From Affinirhizobium lemnae (GTDB taxonomy: Bacteria > Pseudomonadota > Alphaproteobacteria > Rhizobiales > Rhizobiaceae): DNA of 64,000 nucleotides. How positions within the stretch are numbered: the stretch's first letter is position 1; each line of letters opens with the position of its first letter. Shown one piece after another: positions 38,363 to 48,189 of this stretch. The notes under the pieces are model-generated. The model did not search any database. It was not told the origin of the DNA and saw only the letters and a list, made by a program, of their open reading frames with translations. Both the position numbers and the translations under genes were made by a program. The stretch is taken from positions 84,145 to 148,144 of the forward strand of contig NZ_JALJQZ010000010.1 of the NCBI RefSeq assembly GCF_022968395.1, given 5' to 3'.

Positions 38363-39643
38363 ATGCGACTGGGCGGACGGATGGCTGCAGCCATCGAAGT
38401 GTTGGCAGATATCGAGACGCGCAAACGTCCCGTTGCCGATGCACTGAAGGACTGGGGCCTGGCGCATCGCTTCGCCGGCTCCGGAGATCGCGCCGCCATC
38501 GGCAACATTGTCTATGATGCCTTGCGCATGCGTCTGTCCCATGCCTGGCTGATGGATGACGAGAGCGAGACGGCACTGGTCTACGCCGTTCTTCTACGTC
38601 AATGGGGCTTCACGCGCACAAGCCTCGCGGCAGAACTGGCGGACGACAAATTTGCGCCACCCGCTCCGGATCTGACAGCTCTTTCCGAACGAAATCTGTC
38701 GGACGCGCCAGCACATATTCAAGGCGATATCCCGGAATGGGTCGTTGCGAGCTTCCGCTCCTGTTTCGGCGATGCCTGGCTTGCAGAAGCTCAAGCCATG
38801 GCTGGTCGGCCAACGCTGGATTTGCGGGCCAATACGCTGAAGGCTAACCGGGACAAGGTCGTCAAAGCGCTGGATCGGGCGGGCGCGCAGCCAACGCAGA
38901 TCGCGCGTCAGGGCATTCGTATCCCTGCCGGTGATGGCGCATCCCGTCTTCCGAACGTAACCGCCGAACTTTCCTTCCAAAAGGGCTGGTTCGAAGTCCA
39001 GGACGAAGGATCGCAGATTGTTGCCGATCTCGTAATGCCATCCGAAGGGCAGCAGGTTCTGGATTACTGCGCAGGTGGCGGCGGCAAGACGCTGGCGCTT
39101 TCGGCAAGCCTCAACAACAAGGGTCAGGTTCATGCCTATGACGCCGACCGCAAACGCCTTGCTCCCATCATCGAGCGCATGCGCCGCGCCGGCACGCGCA
39201 ATGTTCAGGTGCACGACGATGTGCAGCAGATGGATGCCCTGAAGGAGAAGCTGGACGTCGTGCTTGTGGATGCTCCCTGCACGGGTACAGGAACATGGCG
39301 CAGGCGGCCCGATACAAAATGGCGCCTGACGCAGAAGAACATTGAGGAGCGCCTTGGGCAACAGCAGGATGCGCTGTCGTCGGCTGCGGCCTATGTCAAA
39401 CCGGGCGGAACACTCGTCTATGTCACCTGCTCCGTTCTGCCGGAAGAGAATGACCGACAGATCGAGCGCTTCCTGGCAAACAATCCTTCTTACGAGGTCC
39501 AGCCAGCGCTGGACGACTGGAAAACATTGTTTGGCAAGGACGCGCCCAAGCCGCATTCCGCCGATGGTCGTAGCCTGACGCTGACACCGGCCTCCACGCA
39601 GACCGATGGCTTCTTCTTCTGCAAGCTTAAACGGCGGAGCTAA
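38363..39643 (+). CDS. RsmB/NOP family rRNA (cytosine-5) methyltransferase
   Basis: A 426-residue SAM-dependent m5C RNA methyltransferase. The N-terminal NusB-like helical part precedes the catalytic domain. SAM motif I is VLDYCAGGGGKTLALSA (about residue 228). The PCT motif is VLVDAPCTGTGTWRRRP and the catalytic cysteine is in VYVTCSVLPEEN. The rRNA target cytosine is inferred from the family. Confidence 0.93.
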   Translation: MRLGGRMAAAIEVLADIETRKRPVADALKDWGLAHRFAGSGDRAAIGNIVYDALRMRLSHAWLMDDESETALVYAVLLRQWGFTRTSLAAELADDKFAPPAPDLTALSERNLSDAPAHIQGDIPEWVVASFRSCFGDAWLAEAQAMAGRPTLDLRANTLKANRDKVVKALDRAGAQPTQIARQGIRIPAGDGASRLPNVTAELSFQKGWFEVQDEGSQIVADLVMPSEGQQVLDYCAGGGGKTLALSASLNNKGQVHAYDADRKRLAPIIERMRRAGTRNVQVHDDVQQMDALKEKLDVVLVDAPCTGTGTWRRRPDTKWRLTQKNIEERLGQQQDALSSAAAYVKPGGTLVYVTCSVLPEENDRQIERFLANNPSYEVQPALDDWKTLFGKDAPKPHSADGRSLTLTPASTQTDGFFFCKLKRRS

Positions 39644-39670
39644 AAAGGACTGTCGAGGCTGGAATTCCTC

Positions 39671-39709
39671 TAATCTAGATTATTTGACACCAGTTTCCTT
39701 TTGCGCAAT
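39671..39709 (+). promoter_or_regulatory. Palindrome and -35-like box upstream of the imelysin operon
   Basis: TAATCTAGATTA (39671-39682) is a perfect 12-bp palindrome, followed one base later by TTGACA (39684-39689). A repressor site overlapping or abutting a promoter would fit; the neighbours are iron-linked. It matches neither the Irr (TTTAGAA-N3-TTCTAAA) nor the Fur consensus closely. Confidence 0.45.
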
Positions 39710-39821
39710 GAGGATTGAAACGATTGATCGGAGAAAGGGCAGACACGCCTTGCTCCAGTCACGTTTTGCCGGGAAGGCGTGATCGGCCATCGGCATCGTC
39801 ATTTTCAGACAGGAGGGGACC

Positions 39822-41093
39822 ATGCTCCGCCGAACTCTCTCGACTATCAGTTCTGCTCTAGCCGCTTCGGTGGCTTTTGTCGCGCTGCCTGCACTGGCTG
39901 CAGAGCCCACCGAGGTTCTGAAACACTATGCGGCCGTCGGTCATGCGAAATTCGAAGACGCCCTGAGTACAGCCAAGGCATTGGACAAGGCCGTAGACGC
40001 CCTCATCGCAAAGCCATCAGAGGAAACGCTGAAGGCTGCGCGTCAGGCATGGCTTGTGGCGCGTACACCCTATTTGCAGACTGAGGTCTACCGCTTCGGC
40101 AATCCCATTGTTGATGACTGGGAAGGCAAGGTGAATGCATGGCCTCTCGATGAAGGTCTTATCGACTATGTCGATGCCGCCTACGGCACCGAAAGCGATG
40201 CCAATGCCTTCTACACAGCCAATGTCATTGCCAATCCCAAGCTCAAGATCAACGGCGAGGACATCAATGCCTCGAAGATCACGCCGGAACTGATCCGCAG
40301 CCTGCATACGGCTGGCGAAGTGGAGGCCAATGTTTCGACCGGCTATCACGCGATCGAATTCCTGTTGTGGGGGCAGGACCTGAACGGCACCGGACCGGGA
40401 GCAGGCAATCGTCCCTTTACCGATTACGACAAGGCCAATTGCACGCATGGCAATTGCGATCGTCGTGGCGACTATCTGAAGTCGGCGACCACGCTGCTGG
40501 TTCAGGATCTTCAAGAAATGGTAGAGGCCTGGGCTCCCACCGGCGAAGCCACGAAGGCTGTTCTGGCCGATCCGAAGGCGGGCCTTTCCGCAATCCTCAC
40601 AGGCATGGGCTCACTGTCCTACGGCGAACTGGCCGGAGAGCGCATGAAGCTTGGCCTTCTGCTGCATGATCCAGAAGAGGAGCAGGATTGCTTTTCCGAC
40701 AACACGCACAATTCGCACCTGAACGACGCCATTGGCATCGCGTCCGCCTATCGCGGAACCTACACGCGCACTGACGGAACCAAACTGGCAGGGCCTTCCC
40801 TATCCGATCTCCTCAAGGCCAAGGATGCCGTTCTCGACACGGAACTGAACGTCAAGCTCGACAAGACGCTTGCCGACATGCAGATCATGGCGGAGCGCGC
40901 TCAGAAGATCGAAGCCTATGACCAGATGATCGCCGAGGGCAACAAGGAGGGTAACGCAGTTGTGCAGGCCCCGATCGATGACCTTATTGCCCAGACGAAA
41001 TCAATCGAGCGCGTGATCGCGGCGCTCGATCTTGGCCAGGTGAAGCTCCAGGGTTCGGCGAGCCTCGATAATCCGAACGCCGTGTTCAAATGA
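39822..41093 (+). CDS. Imelysin family protein (peptidase M75-like, EfeO/IrpA-type)
   Basis: A 423-residue secreted protein. The signal peptide is SALAASVAFVALPALAA. The imelysin GxHxxE motif appears as GYHAIEFLLWGQDL (about residues 173-186). The C-terminal part has FSDNTHNSHLNDAIG. Family members bind metal and take part in iron uptake in the periplasm. It heads a four-gene set with a di-haem oxidoreductase, a second imelysin and a DUF1513 protein. Confidence 0.93.
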   Translation: MLRRTLSTISSALAASVAFVALPALAAEPTEVLKHYAAVGHAKFEDALSTAKALDKAVDALIAKPSEETLKAARQAWLVARTPYLQTEVYRFGNPIVDDWEGKVNAWPLDEGLIDYVDAAYGTESDANAFYTANVIANPKLKINGEDINASKITPELIRSLHTAGEVEANVSTGYHAIEFLLWGQDLNGTGPGAGNRPFTDYDKANCTHGNCDRRGDYLKSATTLLVQDLQEMVEAWAPTGEATKAVLADPKAGLSAILTGMGSLSYGELAGERMKLGLLLHDPEEEQDCFSDNTHNSHLNDAIGIASAYRGTYTRTDGTKLAGPSLSDLLKAKDAVLDTELNVKLDKTLADMQIMAERAQKIEAYDQMIAEGNKEGNAVVQAPIDDLIAQTKSIERVIAALDLGQVKLQGSASLDNPNAVFK

Positions 41094-41112
41094 GATCAGG
41101 ACGGCCCATCGA

Positions 41113-42669
41113 ATGTTCGGTGGGCCGCTACTCCCGATGCAGCAACGCGCACTCGTCCTTGCTCTCCCCATCCTGCTGACCTGTCTCGTGCCAGCGTCCG
41201 GCATTGGACAGCAGGAGTTGCTGTATCAGGGTCAACGCGGGGATTTGACGCCGAAGGATCAGGCGCGTGTCACTGCGGTCATTCGACCAACCGGTAATTT
41301 TGGCCAGGCAGAACCATTTGAAGCGATGGCCGCCGGTGCCGCGACCTCGACGCGTACCGTCGATGCCGGTGCTTTCTCGCAGTTCACACCCGGCATCACC
41401 TTCAGCCAGCAGGAAGAGTTCAAACTCGGAAATGCGCTTTTCACCAAGCTATGGGTCGCCGCACCCTCCTCAACACAAGCCTCCGACGGATTGGGGCCGC
41501 TCTACAATGCACGCTCCTGTGTCAGCTGCCATGTGAAGGACGGACGCGGCCATCCGCCCGAAGGGGGCAATGACAGGATCTCCATGTTCCTGCGGCTGGC
41601 GCGCGCCCCTGCAACACCGGAAGAGAGAGCACGTGTTGCCGATCATCGTGCGCTCAATTTTCCCGATCCGATCTACGGTGCGCAGTTGCAGGATCTTGCC
41701 GTCCCTGGACTTGCTGCCGAAGGGACGATGCAGATCTCCTACACGGAAGCGCCTGTCCGCCTCAAGGATGGTACTACCGTTTCGCTACGACGCCCGGCCT
41801 ATTCGGTCAGCGGTCTGGCTCAAGGCCCGCTTGCAGCCGGAACGACCCTTTCCCCCCGCATTGCCCCTGCAATGATCGGGCTTGGTCTCATCGAAGCCGT
41901 TCCTGCGCAGGACATTCTCGCCAATGCGGACCCCGATGACCGGGACGCAGACGGAATTTCGGGGAAAGCGGCCATCGTTCGGGACCATGTGACCGGCAAA
42001 CTGGCACTCGGGCGCTTTGGCTGGAAAGCACAAAATGCCACCGTCCGCGACCAGACCTCTGCGGCCTTCTCGGGCGACCTCGGATTATCCACGCCCGACC
42101 GGCCCGACCCTTACGGCGATTGCACGGCGCAACAAACGGATTGCCGCGCCCTTTCGCACGGGGTCCAGCCGCGTCTTGGCGATACGGAAGCGCCCGATCC
42201 GGTCATGGACCTCGTGACGTTTTACTCGAGCCATCTTGCCGTTCCTCAACGACGCGATGTCAGTTCACCCGAGGTGCTGAAGGGCAAGGAGACCTTCTAC
42301 CGTCTTGGATGCGCAAGCTGCCATGTGCCGAAATTTGTGACGAGCCGCTCCGCTACCGATCCTTCTCAGGCCTTTCAACTGATCTGGCCCTATTCGGATT
42401 TCCTGCTCCATGATATGGGCGAAGGACTTGCTGACGGCCAAACCGTCGGTGACGCGACTGGCCGAGAATGGCGTACTCCGCCACTGTGGGGCATCGGCCT
42501 GACGCAAACTGTCAGTAAACATAGTTTTTTTCTGCATGACGGGCGCGCCCGCAACCTGACGGAGGCCATTTTCTGGCATGGTGGCGAGGCGGAGAAATCC
42601 CGGAACGGTTTTGCGGCTCTTGAAGCCAGAGATCGCAATGCCCTGTTGACGTTTCTGGAGTCCCTATGA
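41113..42669 (+). CDS. Di-haem oxidoreductase family protein (DUF1111)
   Basis: A 518-residue exported protein with signal sequence ALVLALPILLTCLVPASG. Two c-type haem motifs are visible: SCVSCHVKDGRG (about residue 136) and LGCASCHVPKF (about residue 398). These are as in bacterial DHOR proteins, which often sit beside imelysin genes. An internal ATG eight codons in is an alternative start. It overlaps the next gene by four bases (ATGA). Confidence 0.92.
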   Translation: MFGGPLLPMQQRALVLALPILLTCLVPASGIGQQELLYQGQRGDLTPKDQARVTAVIRPTGNFGQAEPFEAMAAGAATSTRTVDAGAFSQFTPGITFSQQEEFKLGNALFTKLWVAAPSSTQASDGLGPLYNARSCVSCHVKDGRGHPPEGGNDRISMFLRLARAPATPEERARVADHRALNFPDPIYGAQLQDLAVPGLAAEGTMQISYTEAPVRLKDGTTVSLRRPAYSVSGLAQGPLAAGTTLSPRIAPAMIGLGLIEAVPAQDILANADPDDRDADGISGKAAIVRDHVTGKLALGRFGWKAQNATVRDQTSAAFSGDLGLSTPDRPDPYGDCTAQQTDCRALSHGVQPRLGDTEAPDPVMDLVTFYSSHLAVPQRRDVSSPEVLKGKETFYRLGCASCHVPKFVTSRSATDPSQAFQLIWPYSDFLLHDMGEGLADGQTVGDATGREWRTPPLWGIGLTQTVSKHSFFLHDGRARNLTEAIFWHGGEAEKSRNGFAALEARDRNALLTFLESL

Positions 42670-43781
42670 TGCGCACGAGTGTCCTGTCTATCGGTCTGGC
42701 CCTTGGTCTTTCTCTGTTTGCAGCGGATGCGGGCGCGCAGGATGCGAACCCTTCTCCGCCGGTTCTGACGCATGAGCGGACGACGGCGCTGATGGAACGG
42801 GTCATCACCAATGTCATACAGCCGGGCTACCGGGACTTTTCGGAGAAGACCGGCCTTTTGAGCGACCGGATGATGCAGCTTTGCACCGTGCCGTCTGCGA
42901 ACAATCTTGCTCAGGCACAGGCTGCATTCTCGGAAACCGCCAAAAGCTGGGCGCGGATCGAGATCGTGCGTGTAGGACCCGTGCTCGAAAAGAACCGCTT
43001 CGAGAGGATACTTTTCTATCCGGACAAGAAGGGTCTCGGGCTTCGGCAGGTTCAGGCCTTGCTGTCATCCTCCGACGAGACGGCGACTGCACCTGATACG
43101 CTCTCTTCCAAAAGTGTTGCCGTACAGGGTTTGGGAGCGCTCGAATTTCTGCTGCACGGCACCGGCTTGGATCAACTGACTGCGCAGGCGAAGTCCTATC
43201 GATGCCGCTATGGCCTTACGATTGCCGGTAACATGCAGCACATCGCGATGGAACTGGTGCAGGCCTGGGATGATCCGGACGGCCTTGCCAAAGACTGGAA
43301 AAACCCCGGGCCGCAAAGCTCTGCCTTCCGGCAGGACCAGGAAGCTGTCACCGAGGTGCTTGGCATTCTGGTTCACGCGGCGGAAGCCCTTCGCGATCAG
43401 CGCATCGAGAGCTTCTATAAAAGTGGATCCGCCCAAAGCTTTCCGAAGCAGGCGCTGTTCTGGCGCTCCGGCCTGACCTTTCCGATGATGCGGGAAAATC
43501 TGGAAGGGCTGCGGCAGCTCGTCCATGGATCCGGCATCAAGGAGCTGTTGAAGCCCAGCCAGATCTGGATCGTGAACTCCATCGATGTCTATTTCAAATC
43601 GCTCATCACACTTGCGCAGGATATTGATCCTGATCTGGAAGCGGCCGTCAGCACACCGCAACAGAAGTCGAAGCTCGATGCCATGCTTTCCGACAGCCGC
43701 GATCTGATTACTCTCTTCAACGATGATCTGGGGCAGGCGCTCGGCCTGACCACGGGCTTTTCCTTTTCCGACGGAGACTGA
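42666..43781 (+). CDS. Imelysin family protein, second copy (GxHxxE His missing)
   Basis: A 371-residue protein with the signal peptide SVLSIGLALGLSLFAADAGA. It is homologous to the first imelysin but the motif reads GLGALEFLLHG: the His of GxHxxE is replaced by Gly, with Glu kept. Its start overlaps the DHOR stop. It may be a partner or scaffold rather than a direct metal-binding unit; this is inference. Confidence 0.9.
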   Translation: MMRTSVLSIGLALGLSLFAADAGAQDANPSPPVLTHERTTALMERVITNVIQPGYRDFSEKTGLLSDRMMQLCTVPSANNLAQAQAAFSETAKSWARIEIVRVGPVLEKNRFERILFYPDKKGLGLRQVQALLSSSDETATAPDTLSSKSVAVQGLGALEFLLHGTGLDQLTAQAKSYRCRYGLTIAGNMQHIAMELVQAWDDPDGLAKDWKNPGPQSSAFRQDQEAVTEVLGILVHAAEALRDQRIESFYKSGSAQSFPKQALFWRSGLTFPMMRENLEGLRQLVHGSGIKELLKPSQIWIVNSIDVYFKSLITLAQDIDPDLEAAVSTPQQKSKLDAMLSDSRDLITLFNDDLGQALGLTTGFSFSDGD

Positions 43782-43785
43782 CTGG

Positions 43786-44880
43786 ATGCGGACCTTCGAG
43801 GTGAGGACGGGCGAGATTGACAGGCGCAGCTTCGTCAAGGCTGCGGGCGTAGGTTTCCTGGCCGCTCTTGCTCCGGAAAAGCTGATGGCGCTTGATCGAT
43901 CGGATGCAGTTTTTGCGTCCGCCTTCCGCGCTCCCGATGGAAGCTGTGGTGTCGCGACGATAACCGAACGGGGCGAGATCATAGAACGGATCGCCCTGCC
44001 CGCGCGGGCTCATGGCCTCTCCTACTGTTTGCTGACAGGCCGCTGCGTCGTCTTCGCGCGCCGTCCCGGTACATTTGCGATGATCTTCGACCCTTCAGGG
44101 CAGGATGAGCCGGTTCTGATCAGCACTCCTGCCGGACGGCATTTTTACGGACACGGTCACTTTTCCCCGGACGGCCGACTGCTCTATGCAAGCGAGAATG
44201 ATTTCGACGGCAACCGGGGCGTGATCGGCGTGTACGATGCCAAGTCCCAGTTTCGCCGGATTGCCGAGTTCGATGCAGGTGGCATCGGCACCCACGACAT
44301 GACAGTGTCCGATGACGGACGCCTGCTGATCGTTGCCAATGGCGGCATCGAGACACATCCGGATTTCGGCCGCACCAAGCTCAATCTCGACCGCATGCAG
44401 CCGTCCCTTGCCATTCTCGATGCCGCGAGCGGCGAGATCATCGAGCGGCACCCGATGCCTGACCATCTGAGGCAGCTTTCCACACGGCATCTGGATGTGG
44501 ATCGGCGTGGCCGGATCTGGTTCGCCTGCCAGTACGAAGGTCCGCGCGGCGATCATCCGCCTCTGACCGGATATTTCGCTCTGGGCGACGATATCACCTT
44601 CATCGATATTCCACCGGAAACGACCGAAAAGCTGGCAAACTATGTCGGTGCCATTGCCGTCAACCGGCGTGAGCGGCTGGTTGGTCTGACCTCACCGAAG
44701 GGTGGCTATGTGGTCATTCTCGATGCGCAGACGGGGCAGGTATTGAGGGAGGATCCTGTCCCGGATGCGGCAGGGGTCGCCAGAGCGCCAACCGGCATCG
44801 CAGTCTCTACCTATAGCGGCGAGCTCGAGGGAACCCGTTCGAACGTGAACTGGGACCAGCATCTTGTCCGGCTTGGGTGA
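43786..44880 (+). CDS. DUF1513 domain protein, Tat-exported
   Basis: A 364-residue protein. DRRSFVKAAGVGFLAALAP (about residues 12-30) has the twin-arginine motif with the RRSFVK core. The rest is a likely beta-propeller (YGHGHFSPDGRLLYASENDFDG, GTHDMTVSDDGRLLIVANGG). Its place as the last gene of the imelysin-DHOR-imelysin set, with Tat export that handles folded cofactor proteins, suggests a periplasmic role in that system. Enzymatic function is unknown. Confidence 0.9.
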   Translation: MRTFEVRTGEIDRRSFVKAAGVGFLAALAPEKLMALDRSDAVFASAFRAPDGSCGVATITERGEIIERIALPARAHGLSYCLLTGRCVVFARRPGTFAMIFDPSGQDEPVLISTPAGRHFYGHGHFSPDGRLLYASENDFDGNRGVIGVYDAKSQFRRIAEFDAGGIGTHDMTVSDDGRLLIVANGGIETHPDFGRTKLNLDRMQPSLAILDAASGEIIERHPMPDHLRQLSTRHLDVDRRGRIWFACQYEGPRGDHPPLTGYFALGDDITFIDIPPETTEKLANYVGAIAVNRRERLVGLTSPKGGYVVILDAQTGQVLREDPVPDAAGVARAPTGIAVSTYSGELEGTRSNVNWDQHLVRLG

Positions 44881-44969
44881 GCAAATCATGGTTCATAGCG
44901 ACGCGTTTCGTGAGCATCCGAACGAGTCTGCGACTACACTTTTCCTGACACCACCCTAAATCCGGCATC

Positions 44970-45422
44970 ATGAAAAAGATCCTCATCCATGTCCTCTTCG
45001 TCGCCGTTGTCGTCGCGCTTGGCGCCTTGATCGGCATCGCCAATATTCCGGGCGAATGGTATCAGGCTCTCAACAAGCCACCCTTCAATCCGCCCAACTG
45101 GATCTTCGGTCCGGTCTGGACTACGCTCTATGTGCTGATCGGCATTGCGGGCGCCCGGACGTGGCTTGCCTCGCCGTCTTCGTCACGCATGCAGATCTGG
45201 TTTGGCCAGATGGCCCTGAATTTCCTGTGGTCTCCGGCTTTCTTCGGCATGGAAAGCACGGTGCTCGGGCTCATCGTCATCATTCCGATGCTGGTGCTCA
45301 TCGCGCTCTTCATCCAACGCAGCTGGAGCCGGGACAGGATCAGCGCACTCCTGTTCCTTCCCTATGTGGCGTGGGTCAGCTTCGCGACGCTTCTGAACCT
45401 TTCCCTGTTCATCCTGAATTGA
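44970..45422 (+). CDS. TspO/MBR family protein
   Basis: A 150-residue five-helix membrane protein. The N-terminal helix is LIHVLFVAVVVALGALIGIA, then WYQALNKPPFNPPNWIFGPVW, the TspO signature with W and P residues, and LNFLWSPAFFG. TspO proteins bind porphyrins and sterols; in alphaproteobacteria they modulate pigment and stress regulation. Confidence 0.92.
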   Translation: MKKILIHVLFVAVVVALGALIGIANIPGEWYQALNKPPFNPPNWIFGPVWTTLYVLIGIAGARTWLASPSSSRMQIWFGQMALNFLWSPAFFGMESTVLGLIVIIPMLVLIALFIQRSWSRDRISALLFLPYVAWVSFATLLNLSLFILN

Positions 45423-45483
45423 TCCTGTCTCTTGCAGCCTTCCCGATGCCGTGCCAGTTTCGCGCCGACATAAGGGGCACAGG

Positions 45484-45933
45484 ATGGATGAGGTCGATCC
45501 CGGAGATTTCCGGACAAGGGTAAGGCAGAGTTTCGGGCGACAGGCTTTCATGGAAACGCTTGGCGCGGACCTGACACGCGTCGAGCATGCCATGGTCGAA
45601 ATTGAAATGCCGTTCGATGCGAAACTCACGCAGCAACATGGCTTCCTGCATGCCGGAGTGATTTCCGCAGGACTGGATGCGGCCTGTGGTTATGCGGCCT
45701 ATACGGTCATCGATCCGGAGGCGTCCATCCTGACCATCGAGTTCAAGGTGAACCTCTTGTCTCCTGGACGTGGCGAACGCTTTCTGTTTCGTGGCGAAAT
45801 CACAAAACCGGGTTCCACCATCATCGTCGCGGATGGCAGGGCCTATGCGCTGACCAACGGCCCGGCCAAGCTGATCGCTTCCATGAGCGGCAGCATGATG
45901 GTGATCCGCGGGCGCGAGGATGTGACCGGATGA
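45484..45933 (+). CDS. PaaI family hotdog-fold thioesterase
   Basis: The ATG at 45484 gives 149 residues; an upstream in-frame start adds eleven. The hotdog motif QQHGFLHAGVISAGLDAACGYAA (about residues 46-68) contains the catalytic HGxxH-like region (here HGFLHAG). A C-terminal strand LTIEFKVNLLSPG follows. The substrate is probably an acyl-CoA. It is coupled to the following gene (ATGA overlap). Confidence 0.9.
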   Translation: MDEVDPGDFRTRVRQSFGRQAFMETLGADLTRVEHAMVEIEMPFDAKLTQQHGFLHAGVISAGLDAACGYAAYTVIDPEASILTIEFKVNLLSPGRGERFLFRGEITKPGSTIIVADGRAYALTNGPAKLIASMSGSMMVIRGREDVTG

Positions 45934-46568
45934 CGTTCGAGTTGAAGACGATTGCCGGAAAGCGGCTGCTCTTTGTCATGGCGGCACTGCCAGAATATGG
46001 CCCACACCTGAAGGCACGCTTCAAGCCGCTAATCACCGGCATCGGCCCCGTGGAAGCGGCCGTTACGTTGACAAAGGCATTGAGCGCGCTCAATGCCACA
46101 CAGGAATTGCCGGATCTCGTTGTCTGCCTCGGCTCTGCCGGTTCGCGGACACTGGAGCAGACGGAAGTCTATCAGATCAGCTCGGTATCCTATCGCGACA
46201 TGGACGCCTCGCCGCTTGGCTTTGAGAAGGGCAGAACGCCGCTTCTCGACCTGCCCTCCGTCATCGAGCTGCCACTTCGCATTCCCGGCGTTCCAGTAGC
46301 CAGCCTTTCGACCGGTGGAAACATCGTTTCCGGCGACGCCTATGACGTGATCGATGCCGATCTCGTTGAAATGGAAAGTTTCGCAGTCCTGCGCGCCTGT
46401 CATGCCTTCGATGTGCCCCTCATCGGCTTGCGCGGCATTTCCGATGGAAAAGCAGAATTGCGGCATGTCGGCGACTGGACCGAATACCTTCATGTCATCG
46501 ACGAGAAGCTTGCCACAACAATCGACCGTTTAACGCAGGCGCTAGAATCCGGCACTTTGAGCCTCTGA
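45930..46568 (+). CDS. 5'-methylthioadenosine / S-adenosylhomocysteine nucleosidase family protein
   Basis: A 212-residue purine-nucleoside-phosphorylase-fold protein. LFVMAALPEYGPHLKARFKP and ITGIGPVEAAVTLTKAL are the N-terminal blocks, and the substrate/Glu segment is DLVEMESFAVLRACHAFDVPLIGLRGISD. It cleaves the glycosidic bond of MTA or SAH, or a related nucleoside. It is shorter than the E. coli Pfs protein. Confidence 0.85.
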   Translation: MTFELKTIAGKRLLFVMAALPEYGPHLKARFKPLITGIGPVEAAVTLTKALSALNATQELPDLVVCLGSAGSRTLEQTEVYQISSVSYRDMDASPLGFEKGRTPLLDLPSVIELPLRIPGVPVASLSTGGNIVSGDAYDVIDADLVEMESFAVLRACHAFDVPLIGLRGISDGKAELRHVGDWTEYLHVIDEKLATTIDRLTQALESGTLSL

Positions 46569-46608
46569 GTCAGTTGCAAAAATGCCCGTTCTTCATTAAA
46601 GGCTCGCC

Positions 46609-48189
46609 ATGACCCAGATAGCCCATCACGACCGCCTCCTCATCATTGATTTTGGCTCCCAGGTGACGCAGCTCATCGCGCGTCGGCTGCGCGAACTGAA
46701 CGTCTATTGCGAAATCCACCCCTATCAGAACGTCACCGACGCCTTTCTGGCTGACTTCAAGCCGCGCGCAGTGATCTTCTCCGGTGGACCGGATTCGGTG
46801 ACGCGCGAAGGTTCGCCGCGTCCGCCGCAGTCGGTCTACACGCTCGGCGTTCCGGTCCTCGGCATCTGCTATGGACAGCAGGTCATGATGCAGGATCTCG
46901 GCGGCCAGGTCGAAGGGGGAAAGATTTCCGGCGGTGGCGGCACGGCAGAATTTGGCCGCGCCTATGTGACGCCAGCCGATCAGACCGACCCGTTCCTCAA
47001 CGGCTGGTTTGCGGAAGGCCGCGAGCAGGTGTGGATGAGCCATGGCGATCATGTGAGCCGTATTGCACCGGGCTTCGAGGTTTATGGCACGTCGCCCAAT
47101 GCGCCCTATGCGATCACCGCTGATCCGAAGCGGCATTTCTATGCCGTACAGTTCCACCCGGAAGTGCATCACACCCCGAATGGCAAGACGCTGTATGAAA
47201 ATTTCGTCAAGCTGGCGGGCTTCAAGGGCGACTGGACCATGGGCGCCTATCGCGCCGAAGCGATTGCCAAGATCCGGGCGCAAGTGGGCGACAAAAAGGT
47301 TATCTGCGGTCTTTCCGGTGGCGTCGATAGTTCGGTTGCTGCGGTTCTTATCCATGAGGCAATCGGCGAACAGCTGACCTGCGTTTTCGTGGATCATGGC
47401 CTGCTGCGTCAGGATGAGGCCCAAGAGGTCGTCACCATGTTCCGGGACAACTACAATATCCCGCTGATCCATGCGGACGAACAGGACCTGTTTTTGGGCG
47501 AGTTGGAAGGCGTGACCGATCCCGAAGTAAAGCGGAAGACCATCGGTCGTCTCTTCATCGATGTGTTCCAGAAGCACGCGAACACCATCGAGGGTGCTGA
47601 ATTCCTCGCTCAGGGCACGCTCTATCCGGACGTGATCGAAAGCGTATCTTTCTCAGGCGGTCCTTCCGTCACCATCAAGAGCCACCACAATGTGGGCGGC
47701 CTGCCGGAAAAGATGGGTCTGAAGCTGGTTGAGCCGCTTCGCGAACTCTTCAAGGACGAAGTGCGTGCGCTGGGCCGCGAGCTTGGGCTGCCGGAGAAGT
47801 TCATCGGCCGCCATCCCTTCCCCGGTCCCGGCCTTGCGATCCGCTGCCCCGGCGAAATTACCCGAGCCAAGCTGGAAATCCTGCGCAAGGCCGATGCGGT
47901 CTATATCGACCAGATCCGCAAGCACGGTCTTTATGACGAGATCTGGCAGGCTTTCGTGGCGATCCTTCCCGTGCGCACGGTTGGCGTGATGGGCGACGGA
48001 CGTACCTATGATTACGCCTGTGCTCTGCGCGCCGTGACCTCGGTCGATGGCATGACGGCGGATTATTATCCCTTCACCCATGAATTCCTTGGTGAGACGG
48101 CAACCCGCATCATCAACGAGGTCGAGGGCATCAACCGCGTGACCTATGACATTACCTCGAAGCCTCCGGGCACAATCGAGTGGGAATGA
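46609..48189 (+). CDS. guaA: GMP synthase (glutamine-hydrolysing)
   Basis: A 526-residue enzyme converting XMP to GMP. The GATase domain has the catalytic Cys in [13 protein letters not shown] and the His-Glu pair in [10 protein letters not shown]. The ATP-pyrophosphatase domain has the PP-loop [16 protein letters not shown]. The C-terminus ends PPGTIEWE. The 3' end is a known insertion point for genomic islands, and an integrase follows directly here. Confidence 0.98.
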   Translation: MTQIAHHDRLLIIDFGSQVTQLIARRLRELNVYCEIHPYQNVTDAFLADFKPRAVIFSGGPDSVTREGSPRPPQSVYTLGVPVLGICYGQQVMMQDLGGQVEGGKISGGGGTAEFGRAYVTPADQTDPFLNGWFAEGREQVWMSHGDHVSRIAPGFEVYGTSPNAPYAITADPKRHFYAVQFHPEVHHTPNGKTLYENFVKLAGFKGDWTMGAYRAEAIAKIRAQVGDKKVICGLSGGVDSSVAAVLIHEAIGEQLTCVFVDHGLLRQDEAQEVVTMFRDNYNIPLIHADEQDLFLGELEGVTDPEVKRKTIGRLFIDVFQKHANTIEGAEFLAQGTLYPDVIESVSFSGGPSVTIKSHHNVGGLPEKMGLKLVEPLRELFKDEVRALGRELGLPEKFIGRHPFPGPGLAIRCPGEITRAKLEILRKADAVYIDQIRKHGLYDEIWQAFVAILPVRTVGVMGDGRTYDYACALRAVTSVDGMTADYYPFTHEFLGETATRIINEVEGINRVTYDITSKPPGTIEWE

